A stretch of DNA of 64,000 bases, taken from NCBI GenBank assembly GCA_045652705.1, contig JAZRUV010000029.1, positions 25,500 through 89,499 on the forward strand, given 5' to 3'. The notes below the pieces were generated by a model that was given only the letters and a program-made list of their open reading frames with translations, was not told where the DNA came from and did no database searches. The stretch is from UMGS1649 sp045652705. GTDB taxonomy: Bacteria > Bacillota > Clostridia > TANB77 > CAG-465. Position 1 is the first letter of the stretch; each line of letters opens with the position of its first letter. Below, piece after piece: positions 6,293 through 15,330 of this stretch. The position numbers and the translations under genes were made by a program.

Positions 6293-7465
6293 ATGAACAA
6301 AAAAGAAAGAATAATACAAATATGTTTTTGTACAGTATTTATGCTTGTTATATCTGTTATGGGAATACTTACTCTTATGAATAACAAAACCACAAGCAAA
6401 AAAGAAGGTAGAAAGCTTACCACTTTTCCAAAAATAACATTATCTAGTTTGAAAAAAGATGATTTTTATACAGAATATACAAATGCCTTTGCAGACCAAT
6501 TGGCATTTAGAGAAGAGTTAATAAAATATTATTATTTATTTAATCTTCAAAGGTACGTTGGGGATGTTATAAAAGGAGAAGATAACCAACTATTTTTATC
6601 ACCGTTAATTATAGAAAATGAGGAAAGTTATGTAAAAAAACTTACAAACGTAATTAAGAATGAAATGGCTGATGTAGCAAAAGATGTGACAGATGCTAGT
6701 TCAAAATTTATTTTCATATCTATACCTAGAAAAGATGTATTAATGGATAAATATCTACCAGATACATATATAAAAGGAACAGAAGCATATTTAGAGCATG
6801 TAAATATAGTAAAAGAAAATGTTTCTAGAAATATAGAAGTGTGGGATGCATATGAATTGCTTAAAGATAATGTGGAAAGCCCATTTTATACAACAGACCA
6901 TCATATGAATATTAGTGGTGCATATAAAATATTTGAAGAGATTATACGAAAAATTAATAAAGATGGATATGACATTCATCTTGGAACTTTACAAGATGAG
7001 TTTGAAATTAAATCACAAGTTTTAAATGGTTCGTATAACAGAAAAATAGGCCAAAGTGTTGATGCTGGTGAAGAAGAGTTAAATCTAATATACAAAAACA
7101 GTAAACTAGAGTATATAAGAAAAGATAATGGAGAAGTAGTAAACATTCCAATATTCGGAACAGGAAATACATATGCGTCAGCCTATATGGGAGATGACTA
7201 TGCAGAAACAGTAGTTACTACTAACAATGAAGGTGCGCCAAACATATTGTTTGTAGGTTCTTCATATACGAACATACTAGAATCATTATCTGTATGTAAA
7301 TTTAGAACAATGGTTTCAATAGATTATAGGCATAATGTGACAGGAAAAACAATTGCTGACTATGTAAAAGAATATGATATAGACTACACAATATTTATTT
7401 GTGCACAACAAACAGATTCGTTATCTGTATCTTCAATAAAAGAGCATTTAGGCCTAAAAAAATAA
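6293..7465 (+). CDS. DHHW family protein (AlgX/AlgJ-like O-acetylation partner)
   Basis: 390 aa with one N-terminal transmembrane anchor (~9-29) and an extracytoplasmic domain. The motif TTDHHMN gives the signature D-H-H around residues 202-204; together with a distal GSS (FVGSSYTN) it fits the SGNH/AlgX-type esterase-transferase fold that works with MBOAT proteins. AFADQLAFREELIKYYY near residue 60 is a further shared block. It follows the MBOAT gene by 9 bp with a GGGGTGAG ribosome binding site, so the two are co-transcribed. A hairpin and T-run lie after the stop. Confidence 0.88.
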   Translation: MNKKERIIQICFCTVFMLVISVMGILTLMNNKTTSKKEGRKLTTFPKITLSSLKKDDFYTEYTNAFADQLAFREELIKYYYLFNLQRYVGDVIKGEDNQLFLSPLIIENEESYVKKLTNVIKNEMADVAKDVTDASSKFIFISIPRKDVLMDKYLPDTYIKGTEAYLEHVNIVKENVSRNIEVWDAYELLKDNVESPFYTTDHHMNISGAYKIFEEIIRKINKDGYDIHLGTLQDEFEIKSQVLNGSYNRKIGQSVDAGEEELNLIYKNSKLEYIRKDNGEVVNIPIFGTGNTYASAYMGDDYAETVVTTNNEGAPNILFVGSSYTNILESLSVCKFRTMVSIDYRHNVTGKTIADYVKEYDIDYTIFICAQQTDSLSVSSIKEHLGLKK

Positions 7466-7479
7466 TATAAAATAAAAAC

Positions 7480-7529
7480 AACCATCATAATACATTTTGT
7501 AAAACATACAATGTATTAGGGTGGTTTTT
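7480..7529 (+). terminator. Terminator-like hairpin that covers the SOD ribosome binding site
   Basis: The 17-nt arm 7480-7496 pairs with 7510-7526 with one G-U and one mismatch, followed by TTTTT at 7525-7529. The right arm contains AGGGTGG, the only Shine-Dalgarno-like sequence for the ATG at 7530. The left side begins with AAAAAC, so the hairpin could terminate in both directions. Confidence 0.75.
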
Positions 7530-8009
7530 ATGACGGTTAATGCACTAAAACTTGCAAATGGTAATCCATATGCTGTGGCATATTTAAAAGGAGATAAAGA
7601 TAATCCAAAATTGAAAGGTACAGTGGAATTTTTTCCATGGGCTACAGGTACAATAATTAAATTAGAGATAGTAGGCCTGCCAACAGGTAATTTAAATAAT
7701 TTCTTTGGGTTTCATATTCACGCAAATGGAGTTTGTGATGAGAATAAAAAGTTTGAAACAGCAGGTAGCCATTATGATATGGGAATGAATATGCATCCAA
7801 ATCACACGGGAGATTTACCTATGATATATTCAAATAATGGATATGCTTTTATGCTTTATTATACAAACAGATTTAAACCAGATGATATTATAGGAAAGAG
7901 CGTTATAATACATAGAATGACAGATGATATGGTAACTCAACCATCAGGGAACTCAGGTGCAAGAATTGCATGTGGCGTAGTTATAAAAAGAAGATGGATG
8001 TTTGCATAA
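7530..8009 (+). CDS. Cu/Zn superoxide dismutase family protein
   Basis: 159 aa with no signal peptide. Metal-ligand pattern of SodC: FHIH (His 62 and 64), GSHYD (His 81), HPNHTGD (His 89 and 92, Asp 95) and a late VIIH. The conserved disulphide cysteines (NGVC and ARIACG) and the active-site Arg before IACG are present. It would convert superoxide to peroxide, although clostridial members of this family often lack tested activity. An upstream in-frame GTG at 7521 is possible, but AGGGTGG at 7518-7524 fits the ATG at 7530 better. That ribosome binding site lies within the right arm of a terminator-like hairpin. A terminator follows at 8028. Confidence 0.85.
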   Translation: MTVNALKLANGNPYAVAYLKGDKDNPKLKGTVEFFPWATGTIIKLEIVGLPTGNLNNFFGFHIHANGVCDENKKFETAGSHYDMGMNMHPNHTGDLPMIYSNNGYAFMLYYTNRFKPDDIIGKSVIIHRMTDDMVTQPSGNSGARIACGVVIKRRWMFA

Positions 8010-8027
8010 GATAAATATACTTTAAGA

Positions 8028-8052
8028 TAGAGGAGTAAAATCCTCTATTTTT
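8028..8052 (+). terminator. Terminator of the SOD gene
   Basis: TAGAGGA (8028-8034) pairs with TCCTCTA (8041-8047), then TTTTT. Confidence 0.85.
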
Positions 8053-8129
8053 GTTGTAAAAGAAGGACAAGCTATTTATTTTTCATATTTTTAGTAGTAT
8101 AATAACTACATAATTGAAAGGGAAAAAAT

Positions 8130-8684
8130 ATGAGAATAATTGCAGGAAAATATAGGGGAAGAAAACTACAAGAATTCAATGTAGAAACAACAAGGCCTAC
8201 GCTAGATAGAATAAAAGAACCGCTATTTTCAATACTTATGCCGTATATGGAAGGGGCAAGAGTCTTAGACTTGTTTAGTGGTACGGGAAATCTAGGAATA
8301 GAAGCCCTGTCTCGTGGTGCTAAATTTTGTTGGTTAAATGATATAAATAAAAGCGCATTAAAGGTTATAATTAGCAATGTTAGATTGACAGGATGTGAAA
8401 ACTGTGTTAAAATAACTGGGAAAGAATATGAAAAATGTTTAAAACAAATTCATAATGAGGGTGAGAAGTTTGACGTTATATTTTTAGACCCGCCATATAA
8501 TGCGAATTATGAATCAAAGGTTTTAAATTTAATAGTAGAATATGACATTTTGGATAAAGGTGGAATTATTGTACTTGAGAGTGACAAAAGAAAACCAATA
8601 ACTGAAAATATACCAGGGCTAAACCTTAAAGATGAAAGAACATACGGAAGAGTAATTATTAGGTTTTATGAGTTGGAGGAATAG
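8130..8684 (+). CDS. rsmD: 16S rRNA (guanine966-N2)-methyltransferase
   Basis: 184 aa, normal RsmD length. It starts MRIIAGKYRGRKL, the family signature. LDLFSGTGNLGIEALSRGA (~45-65) is the SAM-binding motif I region, and DPPY near residue 120 is the catalytic motif IV of N2-guanine methylases. It methylates G966 of 16S rRNA during 30S assembly. A TATAAT lies at 8098-8103 but no convincing -35 box was found. The next gene starts 2 bp after its stop, so the two form an operon. Confidence 0.95.
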   Translation: MRIIAGKYRGRKLQEFNVETTRPTLDRIKEPLFSILMPYMEGARVLDLFSGTGNLGIEALSRGAKFCWLNDINKSALKVIISNVRLTGCENCVKITGKEYEKCLKQIHNEGEKFDVIFLDPPYNANYESKVLNLIVEYDILDKGGIIVLESDKRKPITENIPGLNLKDERTYGRVIIRFYELEE

Positions 8685-8686
8685 AT

Positions 8687-9124
8687 ATGGAAATATTTAC
8701 ACTATTAGAAAATTTAGAAGAAATAATAGAATCAGGTACAAAAGTGCCACTATCTACAAAAGTTATGGTAGATAAAGAAGAGTTAAATGAAATTTTAGAA
8801 GAAATTCGTTTAAAATTACCAGATGAATTAAAACAAGCAAAATGGGTTAAAGAAGAAAGACAAAGAATTATAATGGATGCTCAAAAAGAAGCAGACCAAA
8901 TAGTTAAAGAAACTGAAACTAAAATAATTTCTTTGGTTGACGACCACGAAATAACAAGACAAGCTTTAGCACAAAAGGAAGAGATAATAGAATCTGCAGA
9001 TAAAGTTGCTCGTGAGATTACTACAGGTACTCGTGAGTACGCTGATGCTTTACTTGAAAGATTAGAAGAAATATTAAAAGAAGCTTTAAATGTTGTGCAT
9101 GACAACAGAAAAGAACTTAAATAA
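8687..9124 (+). CDS. Conserved coiled-coil protein next to rsmD
   Basis: 145 aa, hydrophilic and mostly helical, with long charged heptad-like stretches from residue ~45 to the end (for example AQKEADQIVKETETKI). The composition resembles the stalk of ATP synthase b subunits or DivIVA-type coiled coils, but there is no membrane anchor and no domain I can name. Clostridial genomes often carry such a gene beside rsmD. TTGGAGGA overlaps the end of rsmD, indicating translational coupling. The function is unknown. Confidence 0.7.
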   Translation: MEIFTLLENLEEIIESGTKVPLSTKVMVDKEELNEILEEIRLKLPDELKQAKWVKEERQRIIMDAQKEADQIVKETETKIISLVDDHEITRQALAQKEEIIESADKVAREITTGTREYADALLERLEEILKEALNVVHDNRKELK

Positions 9125-9132
9125 GGGAGTAT

Positions 9133-9188
9133 GGCTGTAAGTAGGTATTAGTGTATATATTTGCTAATAATAACTTACGGCCTTTTTT
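9133..9188 (+). terminator. Terminator between the coiled-coil gene and ftsK
   Basis: GGCTGTAAGT (9133-9142) pairs with ACTTACGGCC (9173-9182) with one G-U, around an inner ATTAG/CTAAT stem, then six T. Confidence 0.9.
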
Positions 9189-9205
9189 AAAAGAGGTTAT
9201 ATACA

Positions 9206-11623
9206 ATGGGAAGAAGAAAAGGAAGTAAAAATAAAAAAAGAAAAGGTACTACTAGAACTAGTAGTACACAAAACACATTTATGACAGAATTTTTAGGGGG
9301 TCTAACAGTCGTTTTAGGGTTAGCCCTCATTGTCATATTTAAATTCGATAATATGGGAGTGTTATCTCAGGGGATAAATAGTGTATTTACAGGTCTATTA
9401 GGTGAAATGAGAATGATTTTACCTGTGATTTGCTTTTATGTGGGAGGAGCAACTATTATATCTAGTAAAAAGATAAAAATACTACCAGAGCTATTAAAGG
9501 GATTTGTAGTTGTAATGTTAATATCTGCCTGTGTATTTGCTTTTGACTTTGCACGTTATGATTTATGGACAAATCCAGCAGAGTTTGTAGATAGCACATA
9601 TAATGGCGCGCTTCGTGGTGAAAACATAGCAGGAATTTTAGGTGGAATAATAGCAAACGTTACATATCTTACAGGAGATATATTATCTAAAATTATACTT
9701 ATAACGTTTACGCTATTCTTTACCCTGTATTTTATAAACTTGGGTTTAAGAGACTTCTTTGCAATTATATATAATATAATAATTGCAATAGTAGAATTCT
9801 TTGCAAATATCTTTGTTACAGTGTTTAGCACTGATGAAGAGAAGATTAAAAAGCGTGAATTAAAAATAAAAGAACGTGAAAAAGCAAAAAGAGAAAAAGA
9901 AATTGAGAAAATACATAAAATCGATGAACAAAGAGCAAAAGCAGTAGAAAGAAAATATGAAAACATTAAAGATGATGACGGTCAACTTAGAGTAGACTTG
10001 AATTCTGAACAAGAAACGGCACAAAGAAAAGAGAAGCTAAAAGACCTTCAAGATGAATTCTTTAAAAAGCAAAAAGATGTTGAAGAAGATAAAAACGTAA
10101 AACAAGTACTTCAACTAGACCACTCTCAGCACGAGGAAGATGATGCGGATTATAATTTCCCACCAATAAGCTTGCTTCAAGACCCAGCACCACAAGGTAA
10201 GGTGGCAACACGTCGTCAACTTGATCAAATTGCAGATAAACTAGAAAAAACATTACTTAGCTTTGGAGTAGAAGCAAAAGTTACAAATATTACACGTGGA
10301 CCTACAGTTGTACGTTACGAGCTTACTCCAGCTGTTGGTGTTAAGGTAAGTAAAATAGTTAACCTTGCCGATGATATAGCACTTAACTTAGCTGCCAAGT
10401 CAATAAGAATAGAAGCTCCAATACCAGGTAAAGGAACAGTTGGTATTGAAGTGCCAAATGAGACTAAAGAGGCAGTGTACATCAAAGATGTAATTTCATC
10501 AGATAAATTTAAAAAAGCTGAATCTAAACTTGCTTTTGCACTTGGTAAAGATACATCTGGTGATGTAACAATGGGAGATATTGCAAAAATGCCTCACGTA
10601 CTTGTTGCTGGTGCAACTGGTTCAGGTAAGAGTGTATGTATAAATGCAATACTTACTTCCATACTATATAAAGCGAAACCTAGTGAAGTAAAATTAATAT
10701 TAATAGACCCTAAAATGGTTGAACTTTCAGGATATAACGGAATACCACATCTTTTAATACCAGTTGTAACTGACCCTAAAAAAGCAGCAGGTGCTCTTGA
10801 CTGGGCAGTAAATGAAATGGAAGCAAGATATGCTAAATTTGCTGAAGCTGGTGTTAAAGAAATAAAAGGATATAATAAGTTAATGGAACGTGATGCAAGT
10901 GGCAAACGTCTTCCACAGATTGTTATAGTAATAGATGAACTTGCAGACCTTATGATGGTTGCGGCAAATGATGTTGAAACAAGTATTTGTAGAATAGCAC
11001 AAAAAGCAAGAGCTGCAGGAATGCATTTAGTTATTGCAACACAAAGACCATCTGTAGATGTAATTACTGGTGTAATTAAAGCAAATATACCATCAAGAAT
11101 TGCATTTACTGTATCTTCTCAAGTTGACTCAAGAACAATTCTTGACCAAGTAGGAGCAGAAACCCTTCTTGGAAAAGGAGACATGTTATACTTCCCAACA
11201 GGAGAAATGAAACCACAAAGAATGCAAGGTGCATTTGTTTCAGAATCTGAAGTTGAAAATATAGTAACATTTATAAAAGGAAGTTCAGAGGTAAAATATA
11301 ACGAAGATATAATAGAACACATAGAAAAACAAGGAAAAGTAAACAAGGGTGTAGAAGACCCTGAAGCAGAAGATGATGACGCAGATGCACTTTTAGATGC
11401 GGCCATTGAACTTGTAGTGGATATGGGTCAAGCCTCAGCATCAATGCTACAAAGAAGATTTAAAATAGGATATTCAAGAGCAGGAAGAATAGTTGACCAA
11501 ATGGAAGCTAGAGGTATAGTTTCTGGATATGAAGGTTCTAAGCCACGTCAAGTATTAATTTCTAAAGAAGAATGGGAAGAACTAAAAATGGGACCTGCTA
11601 TAAATACGAATGAGGGGGAATAG
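9206..11623 (+). CDS. ftsK: DNA translocase FtsK/SpoIIIE
   Basis: 805 aa. A basic N terminus is followed by about four membrane segments (~30-190), a charged linker rich in K/E, then the motor: Walker A GATGSGKS at ~469-476 and Walker B VIVIDELADLMM with Asp near 577. The C terminus carries the DNA-reading gamma winged helix (ASASMLQRRFKIGYSRAGRI). It is a hexameric ATP-driven pump that moves chromosome DNA through the division or sporulation septum. With spoIIID and sleB-ypeB in the same window, a SpoIIIE-like role in forespore chromosome transfer is likely. AGAGG lies about 10 nt before the ATG. Confidence 0.95.
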   Translation: MGRRKGSKNKKRKGTTRTSSTQNTFMTEFLGGLTVVLGLALIVIFKFDNMGVLSQGINSVFTGLLGEMRMILPVICFYVGGATIISSKKIKILPELLKGFVVVMLISACVFAFDFARYDLWTNPAEFVDSTYNGALRGENIAGILGGIIANVTYLTGDILSKIILITFTLFFTLYFINLGLRDFFAIIYNIIIAIVEFFANIFVTVFSTDEEKIKKRELKIKEREKAKREKEIEKIHKIDEQRAKAVERKYENIKDDDGQLRVDLNSEQETAQRKEKLKDLQDEFFKKQKDVEEDKNVKQVLQLDHSQHEEDDADYNFPPISLLQDPAPQGKVATRRQLDQIADKLEKTLLSFGVEAKVTNITRGPTVVRYELTPAVGVKVSKIVNLADDIALNLAAKSIRIEAPIPGKGTVGIEVPNETKEAVYIKDVISSDKFKKAESKLAFALGKDTSGDVTMGDIAKMPHVLVAGATGSGKSVCINAILTSILYKAKPSEVKLILIDPKMVELSGYNGIPHLLIPVVTDPKKAAGALDWAVNEMEARYAKFAEAGVKEIKGYNKLMERDASGKRLPQIVIVIDELADLMMVAANDVETSICRIAQKARAAGMHLVIATQRPSVDVITGVIKANIPSRIAFTVSSQVDSRTILDQVGAETLLGKGDMLYFPTGEMKPQRMQGAFVSESEVENIVTFIKGSSEVKYNEDIIEHIEKQGKVNKGVEDPEAEDDDADALLDAAIELVVDMGQASASMLQRRFKIGYSRAGRIVDQMEARGIVSGYEGSKPRQVLISKEEWEELKMGPAINTNEGE

Positions 11624-11626
11624 AAA

Positions 11627-12244
11627 ATGGGATTTTTTGATAGATTTAAGAAAAAGGAAGAACCAAAGGTTGAAGAGCAAAGAAAGCAACCATTAACAAT
11701 ACAATATCGTGATGGCACAGTTGCTGAAGTTAATTTTAATGGACTTTGCGAGGTAGATGGCAAGACAGTTCATTCTGTAAGTGTAATGTATACAGATAAA
11801 GATAATGGCTTCACAAGCAGAAGTTTATTACTTGAACCAATAATTGTAGCCGGAGATAATGGGATAGATGTAGATGCTACAGAGAGATATTATAAATCTA
11901 TGGCTGAAAGAGATGGTACACAAGAAGCTAGTGCAAGATATGGTGTACTTAAAGGTTTCTTTAAAAAAGAAGAAATTACTGAACAAAAAATGGGAAGTAA
12001 TTATATAGGTCGTGTTTCTAAAAAAGAGAGCGGAGAGTATTTTAGAGATTTTGACGAAAGTTTTAGAAATAGATGTATTGCTAGAACAAGAGCAGAAAAT
12101 CAGGCACGAGAACAAGCTAGAGTTCAAAGAGAAGATGCGTTTATGGATAATTTAAGACAGCAAGTAGAAAGTAGACCAGTTAATATTAAAACATCTCACG
12201 CAGAACATTTGACCCCGGAAAAAAGTCCTTTTGAGGGGAGATAA
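11627..12244 (+). CDS. Hypothetical protein downstream of ftsK
   Basis: 205 aa, not recognised. It is soluble, with no signal peptide or membrane segment. Residues ~20-75 look beta-rich (TIQYRDGTVAEVNFNGLCEV) and end in a conserved-looking LLLEPIIVAGDNGIDVDA. The C-terminal third is Arg/Gln/Glu-rich helix. A GAGGGGG ribosome binding site overlaps the end of ftsK and only 3 bp separate the genes, so translation is coupled. It could be a partner of the FtsK motor or simply share the operon. Confidence 0.65.
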   Translation: MGFFDRFKKKEEPKVEEQRKQPLTIQYRDGTVAEVNFNGLCEVDGKTVHSVSVMYTDKDNGFTSRSLLLEPIIVAGDNGIDVDATERYYKSMAERDGTQEASARYGVLKGFFKKEEITEQKMGSNYIGRVSKKESGEYFRDFDESFRNRCIARTRAENQAREQARVQREDAFMDNLRQQVESRPVNIKTSHAEHLTPEKSPFEGR

Positions 12245-12262
12245 AATATTAGGAGGAAACGA

Positions 12263-13909
12263 ATGAAAATAACATTTTTTGGAGCAGCAAGAGGTGTAAC
12301 AGGTTCGTGTCATATGATAGAAGCCGCAGGTAAAAAGTTTTTAATAGACTGCGGCCTTTATCAAGGAACATTAACAGAACAAATATTAAATTATGAACCA
12401 TTTCCATTTGATGTAAATGAAATAGACTTTGTTATACTTTCACATGCACATATTGACCATAGCGGAAGAATACCAAAGTTATTTGTAAATGGATATAATA
12501 AACCTGTTTATTCAACTCATGCAACAAGAGATTTGTGTACAGTAATGCTACCAGATAGTGGTCACATTCAAGAAAAAGAAATAGAGTGGGTAAACAGAAA
12601 AAGAATGAGAGCAGGTAAAAAACCAGAACCAGCAATGTATACAGCAAAGGATGGTTTAGATAGCTGCAATTTATTTGAACCTATAGAATATGGAAAGATT
12701 AAAGTTATAGATGAAAATATCTCATTCAAATTTATAGATGCAGGACACATGTTAGGTTCAGCTATAGTAGAAATTTGGATTAAAGAAGGAGAAAAAACAG
12801 AGAAAATAGTATTTTCTGGGGACCTTGGTAATGAAGAAAATCCAATAATACGTAGTCCGGAACAGGTAGAGGATGCAGATTATCTAGTGCTAGAATCTAC
12901 ATATGGGGATAGACTTCATGGTTCAATAGAAGACCAATCAAAAGAGTTTATTGAAATAATTTTAGAGACTATAAAACGTGGTGGTAATGTTGTAATACCG
13001 TCATTTGCTGTGGGTAGAACACAGGAAATACTATTTGAACTAAACCAATATGTATCTAAAAATCTAGATAATGGTAAGTATATAGAAGAATTAGCGCATG
13101 TACCTGTTGTTGTAGATAGTCCTTTGGCAAGAAACGCAACAGAAATATTTGAAGATAATTTTGACTGTTATAACGAAGATGCGTTAAGTTATCTTTTAAC
13201 AGGAGATAACCCTATAGGATTTAGAAATTTGAGATTTACAGCATCTGCAGATGAATCCAAAGCAATTAATGATGACCCTACACCAAAGATTATAATATCT
13301 GCAAGTGGAATGTGTGAGGCTGGTAGAATAAAGCATCACTTAAAACATAACTTATGGAGACCAGAATCAACAATATTGTTTGTTGGTTACCAAGCAGAAG
13401 GAACTTTAGGTAGAAGAATTTTATCTGGTGAAAAAACAGTAAAAATATTTGGTGAAGAAATTGGAGTACATGCTGAAATTAGGAAACTAAATGCTTTCTC
13501 AGGTCATGCAGACCAAAACGGATTATTGGATTTTGTTGACGGATTTACTAAAAAGCCAAAAAGAATATTTCTAGTACACGGTGAATACGAGGGACAACAA
13601 GTATTAGCTGAGGTTATTAAGAATAGATTTGGAATAGATACAGTAATACCAGAAAGGTCAGAGAAATATTACCTTGGCGATGAAAAGTTTGAAAAAGCAA
13701 GCTATAATCTTCGTGAAACAAATCTAAGATTAGATATATATGAAATGCTTACATATTTAAAACAAGATATGGAGCAATTATCTAAAGTTGTGAAATTTGA
13801 TGTAAAACAAAATATTACTGAAGAAGAATTGTTTGAAATAAAAATAAGGCTGGAAGGATTAAGAGGCGAGATGAACAAAATAAAAAACAGAGAAAAGGTG
13901 GAAGGATAG
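12263..13909 (+). CDS. Metallo-beta-lactamase/beta-CASP RNA-processing nuclease
   Basis: 548 aa. It begins MKITFFGAARGVTGSCHMIE, with the zinc site SHAHIDHSG giving H61-x-H63-x-D65-H66. SGDLGNEENPI, a beta-CASP domain (FAVGRTQEILFEL; SASGMCEAGRIKHHL) and a final RNA-specificity segment (FSGHADQNGLLDF, FLVHGE) follow. The architecture is that of CPSF-73/Ysh1-like and bacterial YsH nucleases, which cut or trim RNA. It exceeds the usual ~530 aa slightly through a charged C-terminal helix. AGGAGG precedes the ATG, and the next gene begins immediately after the stop. Confidence 0.9.
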   Translation: MKITFFGAARGVTGSCHMIEAAGKKFLIDCGLYQGTLTEQILNYEPFPFDVNEIDFVILSHAHIDHSGRIPKLFVNGYNKPVYSTHATRDLCTVMLPDSGHIQEKEIEWVNRKRMRAGKKPEPAMYTAKDGLDSCNLFEPIEYGKIKVIDENISFKFIDAGHMLGSAIVEIWIKEGEKTEKIVFSGDLGNEENPIIRSPEQVEDADYLVLESTYGDRLHGSIEDQSKEFIEIILETIKRGGNVVIPSFAVGRTQEILFELNQYVSKNLDNGKYIEELAHVPVVVDSPLARNATEIFEDNFDCYNEDALSYLLTGDNPIGFRNLRFTASADESKAINDDPTPKIIISASGMCEAGRIKHHLKHNLWRPESTILFVGYQAEGTLGRRILSGEKTVKIFGEEIGVHAEIRKLNAFSGHADQNGLLDFVDGFTKKPKRIFLVHGEYEGQQVLAEVIKNRFGIDTVIPERSEKYYLGDEKFEKASYNLRETNLRLDIYEMLTYLKQDMEQLSKVVKFDVKQNITEEELFEIKIRLEGLRGEMNKIKNREKVEG

Positions 13910-14953
13910 ATGGTAGAATTACTAATATTAATTCTTCTTACTGGCGTTAATGCAATGCTTGCAATGGCTGAAGTTGCTTATCTTTCTGTAAATAAAAGTA
14001 AAGTAGCACTCCATGCAAAAAGAGGAGATAAAAAGGCGATAAGAGTGCAAAAAATATTAGATAACTCTAGTACAGTTCTTGCAACAATACAAATAGGAAT
14101 AACTTTTGCTGGCTTTTTTGCAAGTGCTTTTGCGGCAGATTCTTATGCGGATGCTATAGTAGCTAAGCTTATGTTTTTAGAAATAGACATTGAAGTCTTA
14201 AGGTCAATTGTTGTAGTACTTATAACGGTAATACTCTCTTTCTTTAATTTAGTGTTAGGTGAGTTATTTCCTAAAAACATAGCAATTTATCATCCGGAAA
14301 AAATAACGTATTTGATGGCAGGAGTTTTAAATATAATGTCTAAAATCTTCTATCCATTTGTATGGATACTTACAAAATCTACAAATCTACTTTGTAAAAT
14401 ATTTAAGGTAAAAGCAGATTCAAAAGAAAAGATAACAGAGGAAGATATAAAGTTGCTTATACTTGAAGGTTACAAAGAAGGTACAATAGAAAAGGATGAG
14501 AAAAACTACATATATAACGTATTTTCTTTTAATGATAAAAAGATAAAAGAGATTATGATAAAAAAAGAAAATATTATAGCGTTAAATGTAGATAGTGATA
14601 CAAAGAAGATATTAGATACTATAAAAAAGTCTAAACGTTCTAGAATACCAGTATATTTTGAAACAATAGACAATATTATAGGAATACTTAACATTAAAGA
14701 TTTACTTGTATCTCACGCTAATAAAGAAACCATACAACTTAAGGATATATTAAGAGAACCTTTCTATGTATCTGAAAATGATATTATAGATGATGTATTT
14801 AAATATATGCAGCATGAACAACAAGGTTTGCTTATAGTGCATGATGAACATCATAAAGTTGTAGGACTTGTTACAATGGAGGATATAGTAGAAGAAATTG
14901 TAGGCGAGATTTATGATGAGTATGAAGAAAATAGTGAGAATAAAAAAGAATAA
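13910..14953 (+). CDS. CNNM/hemolysin-like DUF21-CBS membrane protein
   Basis: 347 aa. The N-terminal DUF21 domain (~1-180) has four hydrophobic segments and the block LVLGELFPKNIAIYHPEKI. A CBS pair follows (~200-330: IMIKKENIIALNVD, RSRIPVYF, GILNIKDLLVSH, LLIVHDEHHKVVGLVTMEDIVEEIVGEI). Relatives act in Mg2+ or other divalent-cation transport. The usual C-terminal CorC/HlyC domain (~80 aa) is absent: the protein ends about twenty residues after the second CBS motif. The gene abuts the nuclease gene (stop 13907-13909, ATG 13910). Confidence 0.85.
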   Translation: MVELLILILLTGVNAMLAMAEVAYLSVNKSKVALHAKRGDKKAIRVQKILDNSSTVLATIQIGITFAGFFASAFAADSYADAIVAKLMFLEIDIEVLRSIVVVLITVILSFFNLVLGELFPKNIAIYHPEKITYLMAGVLNIMSKIFYPFVWILTKSTNLLCKIFKVKADSKEKITEEDIKLLILEGYKEGTIEKDEKNYIYNVFSFNDKKIKEIMIKKENIIALNVDSDTKKILDTIKKSKRSRIPVYFETIDNIIGILNIKDLLVSHANKETIQLKDILREPFYVSENDIIDDVFKYMQHEQQGLLIVHDEHHKVVGLVTMEDIVEEIVGEIYDEYEENSENKKE

Positions 14954-14961
14954 ACTCATAT

Positions 14962-14994
14962 GAAGATTTTGGGGAGACTCAAGTCTTCTGTTTT
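14962..14994 (+). terminator. Weak terminator after the CNNM gene
   Basis: GAAGATTT (14962-14969) pairs with AAGTCTTC (14981-14988), then TGTTTTA. Confidence 0.5.
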
Positions 14995-15052
14995 ATTGTG
15001 GTTTAGAGCTATTTAATATATTAAAATAATATGAAAATTTTGCCATTTTGCA

Positions 15053-15081
15053 TTGAAAATATACGAATTGTGTTATATAAT
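15053..15081 (+). promoter_or_regulatory. Promoter of the small toxin mRNA
   Basis: TTGAAA 15053-15058, 17-bp spacer, TATAAT 15076-15081. The expected start is near 15088, at the first base of the sequence that pairs with the mRNA 3' end. Confidence 0.8.
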
Positions 15082-15150
15082 ACGCTTGTAGGGAACATCG
15101 GTTGTTGAGTGTCTGCCTCTATTCTATATAAGGAAGGAGGCATGGTAGTA

Positions 15151-15243
15151 ATGAATAAAAGAGTTTTCGTTTTGAAAGTTCTTCGATACATTGTTATCAT
15201 ATTATTCTTTCTTACCTCTTTGGTAATCGAGATTAAAAAATGA
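15151..15243 (+). CDS. Small hydrophobic peptide, probable type I toxin
   Basis: 30 codons: a basic start (MNKRVFVLKVLR), one membrane helix (YIVIILFFLTSLVIEI) and a Lys-Lys end, the layout of type I toxins such as TxpA/BsrG or holin-like toxins. AGGAGG at 15135-15140 lies 10 nt upstream. An in-frame ATG at 15142 is an alternative start but sits almost on the Shine-Dalgarno. The ribosome site is masked: TGCCTC (15114-15119) can pair with GAGGCA (15137-15142). The mRNA 5' end TAGGGAACAT (15089-15098) is perfectly complementary to ATGTTCCCTA (15314-15323). TGAGTGTC (15106-15113) is complementary to GACACTCA (15242-15249). Toxicity is inferred, not shown. Confidence 0.7.
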   Translation: MNKRVFVLKVLRYIVIILFFLTSLVIEIKK

Positions 15244-15267
15244 CACTCATTTTTGCATAAATGAGTG
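15244..15267 (-). terminator. Hairpin ending the antisense RNA
   Basis: A perfect 9-bp stem with a 6-nt loop, followed on the minus strand by TCATTTTTT. On the plus strand the same hairpin lies just after the toxin stop codon. Confidence 0.7.
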
Positions 15268-15292
15268 CGTTACCTTAAATTTATTCGGGTAG

Positions 15293-15330
15293 ACATTCAA
15301 TACGCGAAACTGAATGTTCCCTATATTTTA
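15293..15330 (+). terminator. Probable 3' end of the toxin mRNA
   Basis: ACATTCA (15293-15299) pairs with TGAATGT (15311-15317), followed by TCCCTATATTTTA. The right arm overlaps the ATGTTCCCTA that pairs with the mRNA 5' end, so the two structures compete. Confidence 0.5.

Noticed and set aside
15142..15150. Earlier ATG for the small toxin
   Set aside because: It lies one nucleotide after the AGGAGG, too close for initiation; 15151 is better placed, though the question is not closed.
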